56,693 nucleotides of DNA from an uncultured Flavobacteriales bacterium (GCA_938023515.1 CALJDR010000001.1:1-56693); one strand, 5' to 3'; positions 15,065 to 24,189 are shown, counted from the first letter of the stretch. Notes: generated by a model not told the origin, from the letters alone. Numbers and translations are program-made.

Positions 15065-16963
15065 TTATGCTTCGGCGTGCTCCGGTACGATGGCGTCCCC
15101 CAGTTCTTCCAGCGAAATACCGTCCTGTTCCATGCGCAGGTTGGATACGATGAAATCCTGCCGTTCCTGGGTGTTCTTGCCTACATAGAATTCCAACAGG
15201 GCAGAAATGGACATATCCCGGCCTATCAGCACCGGTTCCAGGCGGATGTCGCGCCCGATGAATCCCGAGAATTCGTCGGGGGATATTTCGCCCAGGCCCT
15301 TGAAGCGGGTGATCTCCGGGTTGCCTTTCAGTTTGTCGATGGCAGCTCTCTTTTCGGCCTCCGAATAGCAATAGATGGTCTCCTTCTTGTTGCGCACCCG
15401 GAAAAGCGGGGTCTGGAGGATGTACAGGTGCCCCTCCCGGATGATCTCGGGGAAGAACTGGAGGAAGAACGCGATGAGCAGGATGCGGATGTGCATCCCG
15501 TCCACGTCGGCATCGGTAGCGATGATGATGTTGTTGTACCGCAGGTTTTCGGTGCCTTCCTCGATGTTCAGCGCCGCCTGGAGCAGGTTGAATTCCTCGT
15601 TTTCGTAGACCACTTTTTTGCTCATGCCGTAGCAGTTGAGCGGTTTTCCCCGCAGGGAGAAAACGGCCTGCGTATTCACGTCGCGCGCCTTGGTGATCGA
15701 TCCGCTGGCCGAGTCGCCCTCGGTGATGAAAATGGAAGAATCCAGCCGCCGTTCGTCCTTGATGTCGCCCCGGTGGGTGCGGCAGTCGCGGAGTTTTTTA
15801 TTGTGCAGGCTGATCTTTTTCGAGCGCTCCTTGGCGATCTTACGGATACCGGACAGTTCCTTGCGCTCTTTTTCCGCCTCCTGGATCTTGCGCAGCATGG
15901 CGGCGGCCGTTTCGGCGTTCTTGTGCAGGTAGTTGTCCAGTTCGCGGGAGATAAAGTCCACCACATAAGAACGGATGGAGGGTTTGTCCCCGCCCATTTC
16001 GGACGATACGAGGCGCGTTTTGGTCTGGTCGGCGAAGGACGGTTCCATCACCTTGATGCTGATGGCCGCTACGATCGATTTGCGCACGTCGGCTGGCTCA
16101 AACTGTTTGCCCCAGAAATCGCGGGCCACTTTGACCATCGCTTCCCGGAAAGCGGCCAGATGGGTGCCTCCCAGCGGGGTGTATTGCCCGTTGACGAAAG
16201 AGTACACGTCTTCGCTGTAGTGCGAGGTGGAGTGGGTCAGGGCCACTTCGATATCGTCGCCCCGCAGGTGGACGATGGGGTATTCGATGGAGGTGTCGAT
16301 CCGGTCTTCGATCAGGTCTTTCAGTCCGTTGTCCGATTTGAACGCCGTGCCGTTGAACCAGATGGTCAGTCCCGGATTGAGGTACGCGTAGTTGCGCAGC
16401 ATATTCTCCACATATTCCGACCGGTATTTGTAGGCCGGGAATATATCCGTGTCGGCCCGGAAGGTGATCCGGGTGCCGTTCTTTTCGTTCGCAGGGGCGA
16501 TAGGGTCGTCCTCGGCCAGCAGTCCCTGGCGGAAGAGTGCGCGTTTGCACTGGTGTTCGCGGAAGGCCACGACTTCGAACGTCGAGGATAGGAAGTTCAC
16601 CGCCTTGGTACCTACGCCGTTCAGTCCGACCGCTTTTTTAAAGACGGATGTATCGTATTTGCCGCCGGTGTTCATCACCGAAACGCATTCCACCACTTTG
16701 CCCAACGGAATACCCCGCCCATAGTCGCGCACGGTGACCACCGAATCTTCTATCGTGATATCGATCCGGGTCCCTTCGCCCATGACGAACTCGTCGATCG
16801 AGTTGTCGACGATCTCCTTGAGCAGTACGTAAATGCCGTCGTCCGACGACGATCCGTCCCCCAGTTTGCCGATATACATACCCGAGCGGAGCCGCACGTG
16901 GTCGCGTGGGGAGAGGTTGACTATCTTGTCTTCGGTATAAGCAATGGTTTGGTTTTCTGACAT
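15065..16963 (-). CDS. parE: DNA topoisomerase IV subunit B
   Basis: A 632-residue GHKL ATPase subunit of topoisomerase IV. The ATP-binding motifs are EIVDNSIDE, DYGRGIPLG and LNGVGTKAVNFLS. The TOPRIM domain has EGDSASG and the metal site DADVDGMHI. The length is typical of Bacteroidetes ParE and much shorter than GyrB proteins with long TOPRIM inserts. It is the first gene of a parE-parC operon transcribed away from the acyl-CoA synthetase gene. Confidence 0.94.
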   Translation of the reverse strand: MSENQTIAYTEDKIVNLSPRDHVRLRSGMYIGKLGDGSSSDDGIYVLLKEIVDNSIDEFVMGEGTRIDITIEDSVVTVRDYGRGIPLGKVVECVSVMNTGGKYDTSVFKKAVGLNGVGTKAVNFLSSTFEVVAFREHQCKRALFRQGLLAEDDPIAPANEKNGTRITFRADTDIFPAYKYRSEYVENMLRNYAYLNPGLTIWFNGTAFKSDNGLKDLIEDRIDTSIEYPIVHLRGDDIEVALTHSTSHYSEDVYSFVNGQYTPLGGTHLAAFREAMVKVARDFWGKQFEPADVRKSIVAAISIKVMEPSFADQTKTRLVSSEMGGDKPSIRSYVVDFISRELDNYLHKNAETAAAMLRKIQEAEKERKELSGIRKIAKERSKKISLHNKKLRDCRTHRGDIKDERRLDSSIFITEGDSASGSITKARDVNTQAVFSLRGKPLNCYGMSKKVVYENEEFNLLQAALNIEEGTENLRYNNIIIATDADVDGMHIRILLIAFFLQFFPEIIREGHLYILQTPLFRVRNKKETIYCYSEAEKRAAIDKLKGNPEITRFKGLGEISPDEFSGFIGRDIRLEPVLIGRDMSISALLEFYVGKNTQERQDFIVSNLRMEQDGISLEELGDAIVPEHAEA

Positions 16964-17006
16964 ATATAAAACTCCTGGAATAAGCTGTTTTTTTCAGTAC
17001 GATTGG

Positions 17007-17014
17007 CAAATTTA
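17007..17014 (-). promoter_or_regulatory. Probable -7 box for parE
   Basis: On the minus strand TAAATTTG matches TAnnTTTG exactly, 43 nt before the parE start. No TTTG is found at the -33 distance. Confidence 0.45.
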
Positions 17015-17080
17015 TGAAATTGCCGGCGAAAAACAGGTATTTTTTTAAATCCCGTACGCCAAAAAAAATCATAGGAATTA

Positions 17081-17111
17081 TTTGTTCGGTTGGCAAATGA
17101 TTATAACTTTG
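17081..17111 (+). promoter_or_regulatory. Acyl-CoA synthetase gene promoter, Bacteroidetes type
   Basis: TTTG at 17081-17084, a 19-bp spacer, then TAACTTTG at 17104-17111, a perfect match to the -33/-7 consensus. The start codon is 64 nt downstream. Confidence 0.7.
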
Positions 17112-17175
17112 TTTTATCCTAACAAATCATCGTGCGCCCTGCGCGCATACGTGCAACTAAACTACACAACGGCTT

Positions 17176-18963
17176 ATGGACAGTTTGGACGATGTAAAAC
17201 GGCTGTTTGATATTTCACAATACCAAAGGGACAAATACAATCTGAAGGTGGCGCTGGCCCACCGCGTGCGCGGGGAATGGGAGAGCATCTCTTCCCGGGA
17301 ATATGTCGAGCGGGTAGACCGGGCCGCCCGGGCGCTGCTGGCCGCAGGGCTGGAAAAAGGAGACCGCGTGGGTATCATCTCGTCCGACCGGATCGAGTGG
17401 TGCGTCCTCGACCAGGCTATCACCAAGGCCGGTGGGATCACGGTACCGGTATATCCTACGGTATCGAAAGACGATTTCCGGTATATCTTCGGGCACAGTG
17501 CGATGCGGATATGTTTCGTTTCCGGCAAGAATATTTATTCCAAGGTAGAGGAGATACGCGCTGAAATCCCTTCCCTGAAGGGCGCCTATACGATCGATCC
17601 TTTAACGGATATCCCCTCCCTGGACGATTTTCTGAAAGGGGGGGACGACCATTCCTTACAGGAAAAACTGAAAAAGGTCGCAGGGAGTATTACGGAGGAC
17701 GACATAGCGACCCTTATCTATACTTCGGGTACTACAGGAACGCCCAAAGGTGTTCTGTTATCGCACAAAAATATCCTCTCCAATGACAAGACCGCCATAC
17801 CCCGCATCATCGAGATCGAGCGCAAGCACGCCTTGAGCTTCCTGCCGCTGAGCCATATATTCGAGCGCACTGTCAATTTTTGTTACCAGTTGCTCGGGTG
17901 CAGCATCTATTTTGCCAAATCCACCGATACGGTGGCCACGGACGCGCAATATGCGCGTCCTTATATTATGATGGTAGTGCCCCGGGTGGTGGAAAAACTT
18001 TATGCCAAGATCACGGCCAAGGGAGAATCCCTCACCGGAATAAAACGTTCGCTGTTTTTCTGGTCGGTGCGACTGGGAATGCAGTACCGCCCGTATGAGA
18101 ACGGCCTTTGGTACCGGCTGAAACTGTGGGTGGCCCGGCGTTTGGTATTGAACAAATGGCGCGAGGCCCTGGGCGGGGAATTGCGCATCATGATAAGCGG
18201 TTCGGCCAGCCTCGACCCGCGCCTGTGCCGGCTTTTCTGCGCGGCGGGCATCGTGCTGAACGAAGGGTACGGCCTGACGGAAACGGCGCCTATCGTATCG
18301 ACCAACGTGTATCCCAACCGGATGATGCGCATCGGCTCCATCGGCCGCCCGCTGGACAATCTGGACGTGAAGATCGCGGACGACGGGGAGATCATGGTCA
18401 AAGGGCCGAGCGTGATGGTAGGGTATTACAAAGACCCGGAAATGACAGCCCAGGCGTTCGACGCAGATGGTTACCTGCATACCGGGGACATTGGCCATCT
18501 GGAAGAAGGGTTCCTGTACATCACCGATCGGAAAAAGGAAATGTTCAAGACTTCGGGTGGAAAATATATCACCCCTCAGCCGATAGAGAATGCCCTGATG
18601 CAGTCCCGGTACATCGACCAGGCTATGGTGGTGGGCAACGGTAAGGAGCACCCTTCGGTGGTCATCGAGCCGGATTTCGAGGAACTCCGTGCGTGGTGTG
18701 CCAACCAGGGTATCCCTTCCGAGGATATGGAGGCCGTCATTGCCGACCCGCGGGTAAAAGACCTCTACAAAGGACTGGTGAACGAGGTGAACAAGGGCCT
18801 TGGCAACTGGGAAAAACTCCGGCATTTCCGCTTGGTGGCCGACCAGTGGACGACCGAAGGCGGGGAACTCACACCCACCCTGAAGATCAAACGCCGTCGC
18901 CTGACGGAAAAATACGCCTCCCTGATCGGGGATATCTACAAAGACGACGTGTTGGACAACTAA
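17176..18963 (+). CDS. fadD: Long-chain acyl-CoA synthetase (AMP-forming)
   Basis: A 595-residue ANL-superfamily adenylating enzyme that activates fatty acids with ATP and CoA. The P-loop motif YTSGTTGTPKG is at 182-192. Further motifs are GYGLTETAP near 360, the hinge region YLHTGDIGHLEE and ITDRKKEMFKTSGGKYI, which includes the catalytic-loop Lys region. It resembles the FadD/ACSL group in length and in the KEMFKTSGGKYI signature. The exact chain length is not deducible. A LysR regulator gene follows after 12 bp on the same strand, so the two are probably co-transcribed. Confidence 0.9.
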   Translation: MDSLDDVKRLFDISQYQRDKYNLKVALAHRVRGEWESISSREYVERVDRAARALLAAGLEKGDRVGIISSDRIEWCVLDQAITKAGGITVPVYPTVSKDDFRYIFGHSAMRICFVSGKNIYSKVEEIRAEIPSLKGAYTIDPLTDIPSLDDFLKGGDDHSLQEKLKKVAGSITEDDIATLIYTSGTTGTPKGVLLSHKNILSNDKTAIPRIIEIERKHALSFLPLSHIFERTVNFCYQLLGCSIYFAKSTDTVATDAQYARPYIMMVVPRVVEKLYAKITAKGESLTGIKRSLFFWSVRLGMQYRPYENGLWYRLKLWVARRLVLNKWREALGGELRIMISGSASLDPRLCRLFCAAGIVLNEGYGLTETAPIVSTNVYPNRMMRIGSIGRPLDNLDVKIADDGEIMVKGPSVMVGYYKDPEMTAQAFDADGYLHTGDIGHLEEGFLYITDRKKEMFKTSGGKYITPQPIENALMQSRYIDQAMVVGNGKEHPSVVIEPDFEELRAWCANQGIPSEDMEAVIADPRVKDLYKGLVNEVNKGLGNWEKLRHFRLVADQWTTEGGELTPTLKIKRRRLTEKYASLIGDIYKDDVLDN

Positions 18964-18975
18964 TATTCTTTTGGC

Positions 18976-19860
18976 ATGCTGGATTTCAGACTCAAGGTAT
19001 TTTACACCGTAGCTTCGGAAAAAAGCTTTACCAAAGCGGCCCACAAACACAATATCACGCAGCCGGCCGTATCGAAGCATATCCAGGAACTGGAGCGCAT
19101 CTACGGGATCACGCTGTTCGAACGGCGGGGGAGCAGCATCCTGCTCACCGAGGCCGGCAAGATATTGTACGAGCAGGCCAAAAACATCGACGAGATATAC
19201 CGGGAGATAGACTATAGGATATCCAGCCTGAAGGAAGAACATAAGGGGGAACTCCGCCTGGGAGCCTCGACTTCCATCGCTCAATATGTGTTGCCCGAGG
19301 TGATGGCGCGGTTTTACAATTATTATCCGGCCATCAAAGTGAGCCTGATAAGCGGTAATACCGAGCAGATCGAGCAGGCGATCCTGAACAAGGAGATAGA
19401 CCTCGCCTTCGTGGAGGGCCTGCCGAGCAACCATCTGCTTCATTACTCCGAGTATATGGACGACGAACTGGTGCCCATCACCCGCAAGGAGGGGCTCTAC
19501 ACCATCAAAAAATACGCCTTGGAGGACATCAAGGAACTCCCGCTGGTGATGCGCGAGGACGGTTCGGGCACGCTCGATATCATCCGGGAAAAACTATTGA
19601 AAGAGGGGCATATCCGTTTGGACAGCAACCTGAACGTCATCATCAAACTGGGCAGTACGGAGAGCATCAAGGCTTTCGTGCGCCATACGGACTGCATCGC
19701 TTTTATTTCCAAACAGGCCCTCAAACGCGAGAGCGACCTGCACGATCTGGAGGTGATCTCTATCAAGGGCCTGGAACTCAAACGCAAATTCTACCAAGTG
19801 TCCCTTCGCGGGGAACTTTCCGGCAACGCTGCTCTGTTCATCAAGAACCTGGGGAGCTGA
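18976..19860 (+). CDS. LysR-family transcriptional regulator
   Basis: A 294-residue regulator. The N-terminal winged helix-turn-helix covers residues 1-62 (FYTVASEKSFTKAAHKHNITQPAVSKHI split around the recognition helix). The effector-binding domain starts near 90 (GELRLGASTSIAQYVLP), with a two-lobe periplasmic-binding-protein fold typical of CysB/CbbR types. The effector is unknown. It is co-directional with fadD 12 bp upstream. Its 3' end overlaps the 3' end of the convergent MATE gene by 20 bp, so no terminator separates the two. Confidence 0.9.
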   Translation: MLDFRLKVFYTVASEKSFTKAAHKHNITQPAVSKHIQELERIYGITLFERRGSSILLTEAGKILYEQAKNIDEIYREIDYRISSLKEEHKGELRLGASTSIAQYVLPEVMARFYNYYPAIKVSLISGNTEQIEQAILNKEIDLAFVEGLPSNHLLHYSEYMDDELVPITRKEGLYTIKKYALEDIKELPLVMREDGSGTLDIIREKLLKEGHIRLDSNLNVIIKLGSTESIKAFVRHTDCIAFISKQALKRESDLHDLEVISIKGLELKRKFYQVSLRGELSGNAALFIKNLGS

Positions 19861-21154
19861 TTTTCCCGGTACTCCCTTTCCGATATTTTTTCAGGTACGC
19901 GGCCGACAGCACCCAAAGCATCGCCACGTACAGTTGCTCGGCCGTCCAGAAAACGGCCAGGGGGACTTTTGTCTGTGAAAGGAAGCCCAGATAGGCCAGG
20001 TATGCCCCGATGGTGATCACAAAGGCTGTTTTCGTCCTCCCTGTGCCGATCACGGCATTGCAGAACGTATAAGCCGGTACGGATAGGATGTAGGTAGATA
20101 ACATGACCAAGAAAGGCGGCAGCGCCGTCTGTACGATAGTCGTATCGCCGGTGAACAGTCCGAGTGCGGCTGTCGGGAAAAGGAGTGCCAGAATAAGGAG
20201 CGGCAGGCCGGTGGCATAACCCAGCAGGATGACCTTCCGTAAGGTAGGAAATATGTCCCGGAATTGTCCTGCTCCCAAAAGGTTTCCTACCAGCGATATG
20301 CCGGTAGTGGCCAGCGAATTCACGATAACGAAGAAGACCATCGAGATACTCCGCACGACGTTGGCCGCAGCCAGCTGCCTTTCCCCCAGATGCTCTATCG
20401 CGATAAAGAACAAAAGCCAGGGCGCTACGCAAAAGAATGAACGGGCCATCGTCCAGAAAGAGAGGTTGAACAGGTTTTTCATCGTGGGAAAATCGACCGA
20501 AAAAGAGGTTCCTCTAAAATCTTTCCGAACGGCATAGGCTAAGTGTGCCAAGGCGATAAGTTCCGCCAGGGAGGAGGCCAGCGCCGCGCCGGATATTCCC
20601 AGCGGCGGAAAACCACCGTGGCCAAATATCAACAGATAATTCAGCAAAACGTTGGACCCGACCAGCAGCAGGGAATTGACCGCCAGGGCTTTTGTGCGGG
20701 TGGTGCCTATCAGCAGCGCACGGATGGCCAGCAGGGGAAAGGCCGAAAGGAAACTGTAATCCCGCCAATGTACATATTGTACAGCCGCCCGGTAGACTTC
20801 GTCGGAGCGGATGAGGAGCCTGAGTATCTCCGGGGAAAAGAATTGGGAAAGGGAGAACAGCAGGACTGCCAACGCAGTAAGGAAGAGAAAGCCCTGTCGA
20901 AAGGCATTCGAGGCGCCTTCATGGTCGCCTTTTCCGTTCTTCCGGGCAACAACGACCTGTACGCCCAGGCTGAAGCCGAGCCCCAGCATATATACCGAAG
21001 TGTAGTACATACTTCCCAGGGCGGCAGTGCCCAGTTCCGTTTCCCCGACACGGCCCAGGAACAAGGTGTCGGTGAGGTTTACTAATTGCTCCATGAGCAT
21101 GCTCGCCATCACGGGAAGGTTGATAGCGAATATCTTTTTGTAAGTGAAATTCAT
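19841..21154 (-). CDS. MATE-family multidrug/cation exporter
   Basis: A 437-residue inner-membrane antiporter with about 12 hydrophobic segments. The N-terminus (INLPVMASMLMEQLVNLTDT, then LFLGRVG) and the internal repeat starting near NLSFWTMARSFF mark the two six-helix halves of MATE transporters. Substrate and coupling ion cannot be read from the sequence. The gene is preceded by a 237-nt leader with strong paired segments (see the separate entry). It converges on, and overlaps, the LysR gene. Confidence 0.88.
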   Translation of the reverse strand: MNFTYKKIFAINLPVMASMLMEQLVNLTDTLFLGRVGETELGTAALGSMYYTSVYMLGLGFSLGVQVVVARKNGKGDHEGASNAFRQGFLFLTALAVLLFSLSQFFSPEILRLLIRSDEVYRAAVQYVHWRDYSFLSAFPLLAIRALLIGTTRTKALAVNSLLLVGSNVLLNYLLIFGHGGFPPLGISGAALASSLAELIALAHLAYAVRKDFRGTSFSVDFPTMKNLFNLSFWTMARSFFCVAPWLLFFIAIEHLGERQLAAANVVRSISMVFFVIVNSLATTGISLVGNLLGAGQFRDIFPTLRKVILLGYATGLPLLILALLFPTAALGLFTGDTTIVQTALPPFLVMLSTYILSVPAYTFCNAVIGTGRTKTAFVITIGAYLAYLGFLSQTKVPLAVFWTAEQLYVAMLWVLSAAYLKKYRKGSTGKISSPGS

Positions 21155-21176
21155 GATCCGTTATTGAAATGGCTGT

Positions 21177-21302
21177 CCCTCCGGCGGAGGGCCGGCAGGA
21201 CTCGGTTGGAAAAAAGGGAATAAACTCTGCTTCCGCAAAAAGAATGCGGAATACCGGCCAATCGTTTAGAGAGCCGGCCCGATGGGCGTTATATGCAGAG
21301 CT
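21177..21302 (-). ncRNA. Candidate structured leader RNA of the MATE gene
   Basis: On the minus strand the region can form a three-way junction. P1 is AGCTCTGC (21302-21295) with GCAGAGTT (21230-21223), 8 bp with one G-U. P2 is GCCGGC (21278-21273) with GCCGGT (21258-21253), around a 14-nt loop. P3 is TTCCGCA (21251-21245) with TGCGGAA (21237-21231), directly abutting P1. The 5' arm of P2, as GGGCCGGC (21280-21273), can instead pair over 8 bp with GCCGGCCC (21196-21189). That segment itself overlaps a hairpin CCCTCC-GCC-GGAGGG (21191-21177) ending 22 nt before the MATE start. No known riboswitch class was recognised. Outside this region the 237-bp gap holds AT-rich sequence and no clear promoter. 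Confidence 0.4.
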
Positions 21303-21391
21303 GCCATTTCATGGGCGGAAAATAGTATAAAAAAAGTTTTATAAAAAGTGAGTTACAAACTAAAAATCCGTTTTTGGGGGCGAATCGTGCC

Positions 21392-22195
21392 TCAGGGTCT
21401 TTTTACCATGAAATCCGTGCTGTAAAGGATTTCCTTGTTGTATACCAGCGGTTCCCCTGTCCGGATGGAACGCAGCGGAAGCCCCTGGCTGCGCAGCAGT
21501 GCATCCCCTGCGGCGGTATCCCATTCCATCACGCTGCCATAGCGGGTGTACTGGTTCGCACGGCCTTCGGCGATGGTGCAGTATTTCACGCAGCTGGCCA
21601 TCGGCAGTATCTCGGCCTGTGGGTTGTCCCGCCGGAAATCCTCGAGGTATTTTTCCATTTCCGCCGTCTTGCGGGATTTGCTGACTAAAAGGATATAATG
21701 GTCGGACGTTTCCCCCAGGGGAAGGCTTTTGTATTTTATCTCTTCCAGCGAGGAAAACCCGTCCTGCGGCGTACATGTGGCGCAAACTACGGGGAGTTCT
21801 TCGTTGCCGAAATACAGCCGGTTGTTCTCCGGCAGGAAAATGACCCCGGCCACCGGAGCGCCGTCGCGCACCAAAGCGATATTGACCCCGTACTGGGGCG
21901 AGCCGTTGATAAATTCCTTGGTGCCGTCCAGCGGGTCGATGATGAATACTTCGCGCCAGTCCTTGCGCAGCGGATAGTCCTCGGCCGAACTTTCCTCGCT
22001 GATCATGGGTATCCCGAGCGGGGCCAGCATATCGGCGATCGTGTTCTGGGCGGCATAGTCCGCATCGGTTACCGGGGAGTTGTCTTCTTTCTCCCGGATG
22101 GAAAAATCGCCCGATTTTACTTTAAGGATTTCCGCTCCCGCCTTCAGCGAGGCGTTTATCATGGTAAGCAGGATCTTCTGCCCTCTGGATGTCAT
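21392..22195 (-). CDS. cysQ: 3'(2'),5'-bisphosphate nucleotidase CysQ
   Basis: A 267-residue member of the inositol monophosphatase superfamily that hydrolyses PAP, the by-product of sulfate assimilation. Metal-binding motifs are the Glu-Glu in ISEESS, DPLDGTKEFINGSPQYGVNIAL, and WDTAAGDALLRSQG near the C-terminus. The length matches CysQ. It lies 34 bp downstream of deoC on the same strand and could be transcribed with it. No other sulfur-assimilation gene is in view. Confidence 0.92.
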   Translation of the reverse strand: MTSRGQKILLTMINASLKAGAEILKVKSGDFSIREKEDNSPVTDADYAAQNTIADMLAPLGIPMISEESSAEDYPLRKDWREVFIIDPLDGTKEFINGSPQYGVNIALVRDGAPVAGVIFLPENNRLYFGNEELPVVCATCTPQDGFSSLEEIKYKSLPLGETSDHYILLVSKSRKTAEMEKYLEDFRRDNPQAEILPMASCVKYCTIAEGRANQYTRYGSVMEWDTAAGDALLRSQGLPLRSIRTGEPLVYNKEILYSTDFMVKRP

Positions 22196-22229
22196 TTCTT
22201 TTTTTGCTTTTCGCGGTCTATATTATTTC

Positions 22230-22973
22230 TCAGTATCCGGCGGCGGAATTCTGTCCGTCGGCCAGCTTTTTGGCCGAGGAAGTCCCGATCCGGGTGACAC
22301 CGGCTTTTATCATCTCTTCGGCGGCCTGGGCGTCCCGCACTCCTCCGGCGGCTTTTACCGGCAGGGGGGCGCCAGCGCGGGCCATGATGCGCACTCCTTC
22401 GAGGGTCGCGCCGGCCGGTTTTCCGCCTTCGGTTTTGAAAAACCCGGTAGAGGTCTTCAGGAATACCCGCGGGGCGGCCGATTCGCTGAAATTGTCCAGG
22501 ACGACATCCCGGATGAGTTCCGACAGGCCTTCTATTTCGTCGTCGCGAAGGGCGGCGGTTTCCAGTATCCATTTGGCGGTCTTGCCGGCATCAAGGGTCA
22601 GCTCGGTGCATACGCGTACCTGTTCAGCCACGGATTCCACTTTCCCGCGCTTGTACATGGGGTAGTCTACCACGAAGTCGAGCTCGTCCGCACCGTCGGC
22701 GATGGCTTTGCGGGCTTCGGCGAGTTTTTCTTCGGTGGAATACGTCCCTTCCGGGAAACCGATCACCGTGCCTACGAGCACATCAGATTTTTGTTCGTCT
22801 ATCATCTGCCGGGCGGTAGCGACTATATCCGGGCGGATCATAATGAGCTTGAAATGCTCGTCGATAGCTTCCTGAATGTATTTTTCGGCTTTCTTTTTGT
22901 ACTCTTCGAAAGAGATGCCTGCCAGGGCGGGCGTTTCCAGATAGGTGGAGTCGAGGTATTGTTTTAAGTCCAT
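22230..22973 (-). CDS. deoC: Deoxyribose-phosphate aldolase
   Basis: A 247-residue class I aldolase that splits 2-deoxyribose-5-phosphate into glyceraldehyde-3-phosphate and acetaldehyde during deoxynucleoside catabolism. The Schiff-base Lys is in VFLKTSTGF and the second active-site Lys is in LPVKAAGGVRD. The start at 22973 (MDLKQYLDSTYLE) is chosen because it follows a -7 box by 30 nt; longer reading frames back to 23096 cross that box and overlap the neighbouring gene. The C-terminal tail ADGQNSAAGY is not conserved in the family as I know it. Confidence 0.9.
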   Translation of the reverse strand: MDLKQYLDSTYLETPALAGISFEEYKKKAEKYIQEAIDEHFKLIMIRPDIVATARQMIDEQKSDVLVGTVIGFPEGTYSTEEKLAEARKAIADGADELDFVVDYPMYKRGKVESVAEQVRVCTELTLDAGKTAKWILETAALRDDEIEGLSELIRDVVLDNFSESAAPRVFLKTSTGFFKTEGGKPAGATLEGVRIMARAGAPLPVKAAGGVRDAQAAEEMIKAGVTRIGTSSAKKLADGQNSAAGY

Positions 22974-23003
22974 TTCAGGTGTTTTTTCGTTTTTATAGAA
23001 ATA

Positions 23004-23011
23004 CAAAGGTA
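23004..23011 (-). promoter_or_regulatory. Probable -7 box for deoC
   Basis: On the minus strand TACCTTTG matches TAnnTTTG exactly, 30 nt before the deoC start. No convincing -33 box is seen. Confidence 0.45.
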
Positions 23012-23076
23012 GGGCATAAGTGCAAAAAACGGCAAGCAATGCCGGAAAATAAAGTTTACAAGGGGCAGAAAATGGG

Positions 23077-24120
23077 TTATTGCTCAGGCCAGGCATGGCC
23101 GCGGCGGACTTTGGCCCGGCTGATCAGCAGCAAGGCGATCCCTCCGGTGACGATCTGCATGATGGTCTGCGTGGCGTGGTTCAGCGTGGCGAAGGCCATA
23201 GCGATATTAGGCGTAAGGGCTGCGATACCCAGGATAGGAATGCCGATCTTCATGGCTGTGTGGTAGGCACCGATGCCGCCCTGTACGGGCACAAGCTGGG
23301 CGAGTCCGCCGACGGTCATCAGATAGAGGATATTGGCTGCGGAAAGGACGGTCGTCTCCTTGAAAGCGTAGCTCATAAAGAAGATCATCAGGTAGTACAT
23401 CAGCCAGATAAGCACTGTATAGAGGATGAACATCCACTTGTGGGGCAGACGGGTGATACTCTTGATCCCCACAAAGATGCCGGAAAGGAATTCTGCGGCT
23501 TTCTGGTAGAGTGCGGTATGGCGCAGTTTTTTGCGCAGCAGATAGAACAGCAGGAACAGGCCGGCCAGTATACCCAGAATGATGAATTTGTAATCTATCG
23601 GCGGCGCGGCGGCGGAAGCGTCCGAGCGGGCGGTAAGCAGTTCGTAGAAAAAATGCTCGATATTGTCGTATTGCAGGAAAATAGTCAACAGAATGCTTAG
23701 TCCCAGCATGATCACGTCGATCGCGCGCTCCATGATGACCGTCCCCAGGAGTTTGCTCACCGGGAGGCCTTCCGCTTGGTTTAGGGCCGTACACCGGGCG
23801 ATCTCTCCGGCGCGGGGGATGACCAGGTTGGTGATGTAAGTAATCGTAACGGCGTTTATCGAATTGATCTTCGATACGTGCTTGTAACCCAGTGCTTCCA
23901 GGGGGATAAGCCAGCGCAGTCCGATCAGCACGAACGCGGTATATCCGGTAAGGAACGAAAGGGCTACGTAGAAGTAATTGGCTCCCTTGATGGCTTGCCA
24001 GATGCTCCGCAGGTCGAGTCCCGAAAAAGCGAAATACAAGAGCGAGAGCGCTATCAGAGGCAGCAGCACGAACTTGATCGAGAAAGACAGCAGTTTTTTT
24101 ATGCGGGGGCTCAGGGCCAT
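23077..24120 (-). CDS. Flippase-like integral membrane protein (LPG synthase TM / UPF0104 family)
   Basis: A 347-residue protein with about seven to eight transmembrane helices. It resembles the lysylphosphatidylglycerol synthase transmembrane region and the AglD2/UPF0104 family: the N-terminal helix is followed by a Leu-rich pair, then TNLVIPRAGEIARC and ERAIDVIML, with GGLAQLVPVQGGIGAYHTA near the C-terminus. There is no aminoacyl-transferase domain, so it is probably a lipid-handling membrane protein rather than a complete LPG synthase. It is divergent from the lpxL-type acyltransferase. Confidence 0.8.
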   Translation of the reverse strand: MALSPRIKKLLSFSIKFVLLPLIALSLLYFAFSGLDLRSIWQAIKGANYFYVALSFLTGYTAFVLIGLRWLIPLEALGYKHVSKINSINAVTITYITNLVIPRAGEIARCTALNQAEGLPVSKLLGTVIMERAIDVIMLGLSILLTIFLQYDNIEHFFYELLTARSDASAAAPPIDYKFIILGILAGLFLLFYLLRKKLRHTALYQKAAEFLSGIFVGIKSITRLPHKWMFILYTVLIWLMYYLMIFFMSYAFKETTVLSAANILYLMTVGGLAQLVPVQGGIGAYHTAMKIGIPILGIAALTPNIAMAFATLNHATQTIMQIVTGGIALLLISRAKVRRGHAWPEQ

Positions 24121-24142
24121 ATCCTCGGGGTGTAATTTTCGG

Positions 24143-24150
24143 CAAATATA
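24143..24150 (-). promoter_or_regulatory. Probable -7 box for the flippase-like gene
   Basis: On the minus strand TATATTTG matches TAnnTTTG exactly, 22 nt before the start. The -33 region is occupied by a palindrome at 24168-24189. Confidence 0.5.
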
Positions 24151-24167
24151 GTGAAAGCCGGGCGTAG

Positions 24168-24189
24168 AAAATCAAGCTCGCTTGATTTT
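24168..24189. promoter_or_regulatory. Perfect palindrome, possible operator
   Basis: AAAATCAAGC TC GCTTGATTTT is a perfect 10-bp inverted repeat with a 2-bp centre. It lies in the 248-bp divergent intergenic region, overlapping the expected -33 position of the leftward promoter. It could bind a dimeric regulator. A terminator is less likely, because no transcript should end here. Confidence 0.4.

Noticed and set aside
14438..16591. A 717-codon open frame on the plus strand opposite parC and parE
   Set aside because: It lies entirely antisense to two well-supported topoisomerase genes. Its translation is low in recognisable motifs and rich in repeats of Phe, Val, Gly and His. Long antisense frames are common in GC-rich genes.
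22974..23096. Extended DeoC N-terminus with a hydrophobic, signal-like stretch
   Set aside because: The extension overlaps the neighbouring gene and crosses the -7 box. The family starts at the internal Met.
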